Source of the DNA: Chrysoperla carnea
Lineage: Eukaryota; Arthropoda; Insecta; Neuroptera; Chrysopidae
DNA length: 64,000 nt
Assembly (NCBI RefSeq): GCF_905475395.1
Contig: NC_058338.1
Span: 931,001-995,000 of the forward strand
Reading direction: 5' to 3'
The notes under the pieces were generated by a model that worked only from the letters and a program-made list of their open reading frames with translations, did no database searches and was not told the origin of the DNA. The translations under genes were made by a program, and so were the position numbers. How positions within the stretch are numbered: the first letter of the stretch is position 1; the number at the start of each line of letters is the position of its first letter. Shown in pieces: positions 56,385-64,000 of this stretch.

Positions 56385-58885
56385 ACTGATAAACACATTA
56401 TCACTCGTTTGCGTTGCTCAGTCGGTTAAAAACTGGTATAAATCAATTCCATGACATGGAGGTCGTGGTTTTTTTTTGATGTTTTGTAGTAGTCAAACCG
56501 AACTACGATAAATATTTTTGTGGCATAAACGTAATTCATATGAAACTTGTGTCTCGTTTATTTTGTGCTAGGTTGGTAGCACCACTGAACTGTGGGGGGG
56601 GGGAGAAGGGTAGTGTAGAGTTAGGGTACCTGTGAGAATAATAATATTTATATACCTAGGGTACCTAAAAAATGGCTAACTGTTTGTTTGGCAATATTCA
56701 AACGAATTATTTTTGTTCAATTATTATTTGTAAACATCAAAAATTATATCGTGCTAAAGTCAAAACCTCATTAACTTCCCAAATGATGAAATTAACTTTT
56801 CACAACTGAATCAAGGACTTTCTCAACAAGTGAATTTTATAAAATTTAAAAAACCTTCGATCAATTTTTTGAAAACATATCTAAGAACGCTTTCCATTAA
56901 ATTACCTTTCAAACAACGAAACAAAAAAAGGAGTGCTTTATTTTATCACAAAACTAATTTTCTATTAATTGGGCTTAGATGTCCCATTTTCTCGTTTTCC
57001 AGTACGTCCACGCTATGAAATTCGTTTTCGTCAAGTCCAAAGCAAGAAAGTGAGGCTTCAAAATCCATTTTTTTGTCGCTGCTCTCCAAATGTTAGCCTT
57101 TATCCAAAAAATAAAAATTCCAAAACCATAACAAATTGCAGATCTGAAGACTAACAAATACGGAAATGGACTCGTTCATTAAGAATTACATAATAATATT
57201 ATCTAATTTTACAATTTATAATTTGTTCGTGTTGCTTTGCGCGCTATTCACCACACAAATAATTCGCAGCGCGGTGCGATTCACAAATTATTTCACATCA
57301 AAATGGTTCAATGAACATAAACAAAAAAAAAAAGCCCGTATATAAAACGCGGAAAATAAAATGAGAAATTTTTGGGTGTGAGGAAAAATAGAGGGCTAGT
57401 GAGTGAGTGAGTGAATATCAGCGAATTGGTGTATTTCCTTTATACAGAGTGTTAATTTTTTTTAAACTCTAGTCTGTGTAATTTAGCCGCGAAGGTAGTT
57501 TTTATAGAACCAAAGAAAACATAAAAAAATTAGGGAAATGTACGAATTTCTTCGAAGTGATTTGAGAAAAAAAAAAGTCATTTTTTGAATATATATGTCT
57601 AGAAACGAAAATTCCCGTTTGATGAAACGTAAAAGTTCGATTTCTAAACATGCACACAAAATGAAATCTCATTTTTTTTCATTTCGTTGCTCAGAACAAA
57701 AGAAACTTTTCTTTTAAAGTTTCGTTAAAAATGGTGAAGGAAAAACTAGTTTCCTATTAAATAATATTATTGGTTTTTACGTTTTTTTTTTTTGCATATC
57801 TTTGATAGGGATCCAATTGCTGATTGGCACACTGTATGCATGTGAATATGTTACAATTGTATTACATTTGGAAAATTATTTGATATGAAACTAAATTGTC
57901 GATAAAAATTACCGAAAAAAATTTATAAAAAACTGGAATCTATATTGTGTTACCAGTGTATAAAAGTTTGTACAGTGTGATTTCTCTCTGACGTTTAGTT
58001 TCTAAGTATCTTTATCTTAATCCAAAAAAATTCTCAAAAAATGAAAACGATTCTGGAAATATTCGATACATCCATAATTTTGTAATGACATATTTTAGGA
58101 GACTAACTCGATCGGTACGGAATTCAACTCTTGTAGTTACCGTTAGCCGTGGCTGCCCTGTACCCGTGGTCAAAAGTCATTAAATGATTATTAGGAGAAC
58201 ATGTATTAAAGTAATTATATGTCTAGACTAGAGTAATTATATGTCTAGAGTATTAGGAGAGCATCGGTCTAATAAACTTATTATTTAAATTTATGGATAT
58301 TTTTTCGTGCAAATGATTTGTCTTGCGTGTTTTTTCGTAAGCGGTAAATTTTTAGACCGTGAGTATATTTCTCTTCAAACCTAGACATAATTAGCTTGAA
58401 AATGAGAGGTGAATCATGGGATTTGATAAAGGAATGAGGAAGATATGGGTTGGACAGAAAAAACTTGCTAAAGTAATAATATATTTGATTTTCGGGATAA
58501 AAACAAAAATTTTATAACAAAAAATTAACAATTTATAAACACAAATCAATCAGTCTGTACGTTTACTTTTAATTAAAATTAGGTTTTTATTATTACCCAC
58601 AGTTTTTTTTTGTGTTTTTGGGGAGCTTTTGTACATGCTAGAAATATTTCCGATATGAATAAATTCACACATCTAAAAAACATAAAATTCAATTTAACAA
58701 AAATTTAAAAAAATGTATTATTACATATGAATTGAAACATTTTGTAAAATATAACCTACGGAACCTTTTAATTGTAGGCCATATTCAGATTTCATCGATT
58801 TCGGAAAAATTAGGTTACCCTATTACTTTCTTGAATCGCGAAAAAATTTCGATTTTATGGCAAGGGTTAATGTATTAATTTTGGA
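56385..58885. other. No host gene seen; tRNA-like fragment, family B scrap, GAGT microsatellite
   Basis: GTTGCTCAGTCGGTTA (56413) is a strong tRNA box A, but the expected box B is degraded (GGAGGTCGTGG), so it is a SINE fragment. A G-run (10) lies near 56595. A family B scrap is at about 56880-56930. A (GAGT)n run is at 57399-57414. A short duplication TAATTATATGTCTAGA occurs near 58215 and 58240. Confidence 0.4.
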
Positions 58886-58889
58886 AATC

Positions 58890-59240
58890 AAAAACTTGTT
58901 TTATTATTTAAAGAATTTAATTTGATAGCTACTTTTAAGTTTTATTGTACGAATTAATTGTAAAATTAGTTTAAAAAAGACATACTTCTGATTTAGTAGT
59001 CAACTTAATATTTGCGTATATTTGGTTTGATCAGGATATTTATTATGACGTAACATAAAATTTTCTGGTACTCCCTATAAATCATATCTAGTATCTTTAA
59101 CTTATGATAACTTACTTAATTTTTGCAAATTCTCAAAATTTATGGCAAGCTGAATCGATGGAAAAAGTGAGGTGTAAACAATCGGTTTTCTGTTCGGTTT
59201 TTTTTGGTTTTACCTCCCAATCCGCAAACAAATCAGAACG
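58890..59240 (+). mobile_element. Dispersed repeat family C, copy 3
   Basis: AACTTGTTTTATTATTTAAA, GTACGAATTAATTGTAAAAT, AAAAAGACATACTTCTGATT, TAGTAGTCAACTTAATAT and GGTTTTACCTCCCAA match the other two copies in order. The 3' part is related to copy 1 (GGTTTTATCTCCCAACC). Confidence 0.65.
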
Positions 59241-60485
59241 AACAAATTGTAATCCCACTTTGTGTATGGAGCCATTTTCATCTAATCGATAGTATTTACA
59301 AGGAAGTAATGTGGTGTACGTATCAAATGTTTTTTAAGTAAACTCACAGTGGGGGAAAATTCTGATGGAACAATTGTTTCACATGATATGAGAAAAACCT
59401 TTTTAAAAGGTAATTTTTCAAAAAAAATAAAAATAAAAAATTGAAAAAGAAAAACAGATTTTACCGTAGAAATATGTTATGTTATACATTTTTTATGACT
59501 TCCATGTACAACGTAACTCTTAGATAAGGCTACCTGAAACAAAATTAAAATTGAATTAAAAGCAAAATACTTTTCAATTCCGGCTCATTTGACGGTTTTA
59601 CAATTTTTTTTTTTTTGAAAATATCTCTAAAATTGCTCCGTATTGAGCAATATCTCAAGAACTACTCACCGGACCGTGAAATATACTCAATTTTTTTTTT
59701 TGGGTTTAAGTATCATTAAAATTTGGATGCAAAATTTTTTTTTGTAACTATTTTTCCCTTAAAAACAAGAGCATTTTGGTCTTGAGTTGAGTAACAAGTA
59801 AAAATAAAATACAAAAATCGAAATCTTAGGCACTTCAATTCAATTTCTATACATGGAAGTTATGTCGCATCAAAACATATTTTTTTTCCTACTAATGAAA
59901 AACTTTCTATTATTGTTGTTAGAAATATTTTTTCGAGGTAACTCTCTCTCAAAAATTAATAATATACTACTGTTTTTTTTTTTTGGTTTTTGTATTATAT
60001 GAGGAAAAAATGTACTTTTGTTCACAAAAAAAAACCATATTTATATACAGGACTCCGAAAAAATAGAAAATTATAACAAACGTCATCAGATATGATTCTG
60101 GTAAAAATAAAAAAATAAACTCCAACAGAGTTAGAAAATCAGCTAACGAATAGATATTCTCACTAGAGAACGGTTGTACAGATATTCGACATTAAAACTA
60201 CAAGATCTTCCATTGGAATTTACCAATTTAGTCTTGAGAAATTTAGCAACGTGCAGCCATTTATGAAACCCATTTCCACGGACTGTTTCGGCATTTCTGG
60301 ATATTTATTGATTTTTATGAAACCGCCCCTCAAAATGTTATTCGGATCATTCTGATCAAAAGCTCTCACGGCCACAAAATTTCTATAACGAGTAGTTTTG
60401 GAGCTACGGGAAATCAAAGCTATACATAGCAATTTTCAAAACTAATTGCGCGGGGTCCTTTGGCCAAAATGAATTCCTAGACAAC
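59241..60485. other. No gene confirmed
   Basis: AT-rich, T/A-run-rich sequence. A 70-codon minus-strand ORF (60432-60220) with a less AT-driven composition lies next to the hAT relic and could be part of a second transposon fragment, but nothing was recognised in it. Confidence 0.35.
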
Positions 60486-60499
60486 AAATCGAAGCAATC

Positions 60500-60751
60500 G
60501 ATATTTGAAATGAAGATGCGTTGCCAAATGTCTATCATATGCTTTACGATCTGACAGTTTTGCCTGTGACAACAACGACAAATGAACGCTCCTTTTCAAT
60601 TTTGCGTCGTCTTAACTCATGCCTTCGATTGACAATGTCTGAATATCGAGTTTTGGAAAGGTTTGTTTCTTTAGCTTGCAGAATTTCCTTATTGAAAAAT
60701 AGTGACAGGATATCACATTTTGGCAAAATAAAATCTCTCCTCCTTGGATGA
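60500..60751 (+). pseudogene. hAT transposase C-terminal (dimerisation domain) relic
   Basis: From 60521 the frame reads LPNVYHMLYDLTVLPVTTTT then NERSFSILRRLNSCLRLTMS and LERFVSLACRISL. The PNVY....L..LPV....NERSFS.LRRLK..LR.TM pattern is the hAT family C-terminal dimerisation region, as in THAP12/ZMYM-like transposase-derived proteins. The same frame upstream has a TGA about 15 bases before 60521 (EAID-stop-NEDA), likely a former Cys or Trp codon. The DDE core and BED/THAP DNA-binding parts are absent. Inactive remnant. Confidence 0.8.
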
Positions 60752-61265
60752 TTCCAGCACACGGGTCTGGTCCTCTGATCTATAAGTTTAGAAAATGTGG
60801 GCAATAAGATATTCACACTCAATTATCCTTTCATCTGAATACTCATCAATTTAAATTCGAAGATCTAGGATGCAATTTTAATTTTAGAAGTAGTGTTAGG
60901 CACGATTTTGAAAACCACCTTCTAAAACTTCATATTTACTTTAGAACGTGAAACGAGATCCAGAGCCGAAAGTAAGAGACTTTTCCGGAATTTACACTGC
61001 GATACCTGGATCACTTTGTAAATGTATAATATGTATAGCAACACACATATCCAACACCATAACATAAGCATGCATTATTTTTCCCTATAGATATTCCTGG
61101 ATATTATGATGCATATCATTGGACGACTACTTCATTGTAGAACGGTGGAAAAACAAGAAAAATAACAATTTTCATTTTCCTACTACGTTTCTTTATCATG
61201 TTGTTTTTTTTTCTCTTGCACATGTTTTTGTTTATATGTATGATTATTATATAATATTGCCGACA
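60752..61265. other. No gene seen
   Basis: Spacer between the hAT relic and the palindromic minisatellite. Confidence 0.4.
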
Positions 61266-61266
61266 C

Positions 61267-61515
61267 GGAGCACAAGTGCACAAGTGCTCCACTGCACAAG
61301 TCATAGTAAAATACTATGACTTGTGCACCACTGCACAAGTCATAGTAAAATACTATGACTTGTGCTCCACTGCACAAGTCATAGTAAAATACTATGACTT
61401 GTGCTCCACTGCACAAGTCATAGTAAAATACTATGACTTGTGCTCCACTCCACAAGTCATAGTAAAATACTATGACTTGTGCTCCACTGCACAAGTCATA
61501 GTAAAATACTATGAT
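61267..61515. repeat. 39-bp minisatellite in which each unit is a 33-bp hairpin
   Basis: Units start at 61294, 61333, 61372, 61411, 61450 and 61489 (exact 39-bp period); the last is truncated. Each has GCACAAGTCATAGTA, then AAA, then TACTATGACTTGTGC, a 15-bp stem with a 3-base loop, followed by a 6-base spacer (TCCACT or ACCACT). Unit 5 starts with C instead of G. A related near-palindrome GAGCACAAGTGCACAAGTGC precedes the array. Both strands are open in one frame and encode nearly the same 13-residue repeat (AQVIVKYYDLC / AQVIVFYYDLC), a consequence of the symmetry. Confidence 0.95.
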
Positions 61516-62039
61516 ACTATATGTACTCGAAAATTAATAAATAAATAAAGTATTAGGCTCAAGTTCGCTTTAAATTTGAGACAAAAAATGTATTTGAGAA
61601 AACAGGACTAGATTTTGAAATGTGTATGGTCATGTAGAATTAGTTCAAAAGATACCCAATATTTATCTCTAGCCAATTTTCCAGACATTTTGAGGCATCT
61701 TCTTACACGTTTTCTTGTATCAATAACCCATTTTTCACAAAGAGACTTCGCTTTTTCTATTACCACTTTGCAGAGCTTGTCTCGAATTTCGGTCAGCCTA
61801 GTTGCTAATGATTCAAGATTCAAGATCACATTTAACATAATATTTTATCAGACAAATCAAGAAAGTTGATAATTTATGTAACCATCAGCGTAGATGCCAT
61901 TAGTAACTGCTGACAGACAAAGGTCGAGTCAGCCCTGTCAGTAGAAAATACGTGCCTTTTCTATTATGAATAGATTAGTAAAGTTTGGCACTAAATTTTT
62001 AAATAATAAATTTTCCAGAAATCAATTCTAATAAAATGG
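61516..62039. other. No gene seen
   Basis: Two mutually overlapping ORFs at 61608-61869 lie on opposite strands. Neither has a recognisable motif. Confidence 0.35.
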
Positions 62040-62042
62040 ACT

Positions 62043-62911
62043 AAGAGCCAGCGCCTGCCAGACACACATTAAAGTATAAAAGCTGAATTTTTTTTTGCGT
62101 ATTCTCACTGGTGTAGGGACCAATCTTTGGGGGCTACAAACCTTGACTAACGGTTCCTTCGGTAGGTAGCAGGTAATCAGGGGCGCAGTACCCGAGCTCT
62201 CTCACGTTAAAGTATAAAAGCTGAAATTCACACAGAGTGTTCAAATGACCATTTTAAGTCAATATTGAAAAAGACAGATCAATCCAAAGGGGTTTACACT
62301 CCCCCAGACGTGGTAGAAGGTCAAATGCAAAAATACAGAATTCTTCCATGATTATGAACTTATTTCACTGCAAGAGTTATTTTATTATTTAAATATGTTC
62401 AGTATCACGTACTGAATGTATAAGCACAAAATCCTTACAAAAATAAGCGGGGGAAGTGCCTCCATTTTAAGGAAAACCGTTTTAGGCTATATCTCCATAA
62501 CCGTGCGCTTTAGACCAAAAATGGTAATAACTTTTATTGTAGATAATTAAATTACCTACTTTTTTGTAAACTAATTTTTTTTGTATCACTAACCGTTTAT
62601 GGCTTATACAACTATGACGATTTACTTATTGAATATTTGACCGATATGTCTTCTAATGTTAGTTGGATGGATTGATATGTCTTTTTCAATATTGACTTAA
62701 AATGGTCATTTGAACACTCTGTGTGAATTTCAGCTTTTATACTTTAACGTGAGCGAGCTCGGGTACTGCGCCCCTGATTACCTGCTACCTACCGAAGGAA
62801 CCGTTAGTCAAGGTTTGTAGCCCCCAAAGATTGGTCCCTACACCAGTGAGAATACGCAAAAAAAATTTCAGCTTTTATACTTTAATGTGTGTCTGGCAGG
62901 CGCTGGCTCTT
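62043..62911. mobile_element. Foldback element with 243-bp inverted arms
   Basis: The left arm 62043-62285 starts AAGAGCCAGCGCCTGCCAGA; the right arm 62669-62911 is its inverse with few differences and the same length. Both sides are flanked by ACT, a possible 3-bp target duplication. Within each arm TTAAAGTATAAAAGCTGAA-type sequence occurs twice, so the arms have internal repeats. The 383-bp centre (62286-62668) has no ORF. The element is GC-richer than its surroundings (GGTAGCAGGTAATCAGGGGC). Confidence 0.9.
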
Positions 62912-63555
62912 ACTCTAAAAATAAAAATTATTCAGTAATTTCTTGTTTCGCTGACCATTTGGTGCCCTTTGTGAGTAGCGCCCGGGGCCTGATTGTACCC
63001 CTTACTACGCCACTGTATGTAGGTAATAACAGTTGGGATAATACACATTTTTATATACAAAGATGAAATAATAAAAATGTAAAAAAAAAACTAAGGTGAA
63101 AAAGGTACAAAAAAAAAAGAAAACAATCACCATATATAGGTTTGAGAACCTAGTGTGTCTCTATACACCGTTAGATACGAATGTTGGCTGAAGCAACCCA
63201 TAGACGTTCATTTTTTATGCGTGAATCTTTTTTGTGTGATGAAATGATGATTCTAAGAAGGCTGGATTTTGGATATTTCTTTTCTAATTGAAAATAGGTG
63301 AGAATGAAGTACGTCTGGCGTTTTAGAACGATAGTATTTATCGAAAAAGCTGCAAAAATTGTTAATTTTCAAATCATTTTTAGACAATTTACACTTTTTC
63401 CGGTCTTGAAACCTCAATTGTGGGTACTTTTCAAAGTAAGATTACAGACCGTTGAAGTAGAGGCTACAAAAAAAAAGACAGCACCCTGATTGACACGATT
63501 CCAGCCCTTGTAGGCTGATTATTTTAATGAATAGCTACCTATCCGTGCATCAGAT
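62912..63555. other. No gene seen
   Basis: Contains a GC-richer block around 62960-63010 (GTGAGTAGCGCCCGGGGCCT) of possible transposon origin. Confidence 0.35.
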
Positions 63556-63652
63556 CAAAAAAATCGTATGAGAACTTTTCGCCTTAGAATTTTATTTTCT
63601 ATCTGATACAAGAAAAGCGTACGGTACTTACAGGACACCCTGTATAACATGG
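63556..63652. mobile_element. Right-end fragment of the TACAGGGTG MITE
   Basis: GAACTTTTCGCCTTAGAATT, TTATTTTCTATCTGATACA and GGACACCCTGTATA resemble both inner and outer parts of the 48.6-kb MITE's right end. The left end is not found nearby. Confidence 0.5.
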
Positions 63653-64000
63653 CGACTAATAAGACTAAGAAGGATTACTGAAATCATGATGATAGAAATA
63701 TGAAACGTTTATAGGCTGCTTTATCGGTTATCATATACAGGTATTCTTTTCAGGGATTTCCATCGATTCAGTCTTTGTACAAACGTATATAGTTGGTCGA
63801 ATGAGTTCTATTATATTCCCAACTTACCACTAGAGAGATCTCAGACCTCAGAGGTCAGACCCCCAGACTAACTCTCCGTTCACCGCCAACTATAATATGA
63901 GAGATAAGTGTAGTTATCTTTTATAAAGAATCTTTATTATAAATGTTTCAATTTTTTATTTCTATGCTCAATTTGTATACCCTGTGTGAATTAGAAAAAC

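Noticed and set aside
61267-61515. CRISPR array (regular repeats and short spacers)
   Set aside because: Spacers are 6 bases and nearly identical, repeats are perfect palindromes, and the genome is an animal's with no cas genes nearby.
61183-61548. Repetitive 90-103 residue proteins on both strands
   Set aside because: The palindromic 39-bp unit is a multiple of three, so both strands stay open automatically.

Overview
The window looks like a gene-poor stretch of an AT-rich insect nuclear genome. It has spliced genes with GT-AG introns, metazoan housekeeping orthologues, many degenerate transposable elements and tRNA-derived SINE-like sequences. I cannot assign an order from sequence alone.

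0-9 kb is the gene-dense end. A THAP zinc-finger gene runs off the left edge on the minus strand. The last seven visible exons of the AP-3 complex beta subunit lie on the plus strand. On the minus strand follow PYROXD1 (two exons) and the mitochondrial ribosomal protein MRPS18B. The MRPS18B stop lies one codon before the PYROXD1 ATG, in the same frame, so the two look bicistronic. NFATC2IP (Rad60/Esc2-type double SUMO-like protein) is divergent from them, with a transposon copy abutting its start codon.

9-12.4 kb holds a TIR element followed by a mosaic of unusual satellites: a head-to-head 60-bp array, an array of about 206-bp units that are each a palindrome, a 94-bp array apparently derived from it, and a 172-bp dimeric array. 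At 12.97-14.47 kb is a multi-exon, multi-pass membrane protein I do not recognise (minus strand, 5' end not found).

15-64 kb is mostly intergenic or intronic DNA filled with dispersed repeats. Recurrent families are named A to E here. There are three copies of one LINE 3' end, another LINE remnant, a hAT transposase relic, several foldback elements (28.8, 31.5 and 62.0 kb) and a palindromic minisatellite (61.3 kb). Two further small unrecognised membrane-protein genes lie on the minus strand at 32.4 and 55.2 kb. I saw no rRNA gene, no intact tRNA gene, no CRISPR array and no bacterial-type operon.

The recognised genes serve unrelated cell functions: lysosome-related vesicle sorting (AP-3), nuclear and cytosolic redox (PYROXD1), mitochondrial translation (MRPS18B) and SUMO-linked genome maintenance (NFATC2IP). 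Only MRPS18B and PYROXD1 show a physical arrangement suggesting shared expression. The most striking unexplained signal is the concentration of self-complementary repeats at 10-12 kb and 61-63 kb. All identity judgements were made by eye; no database search was run.
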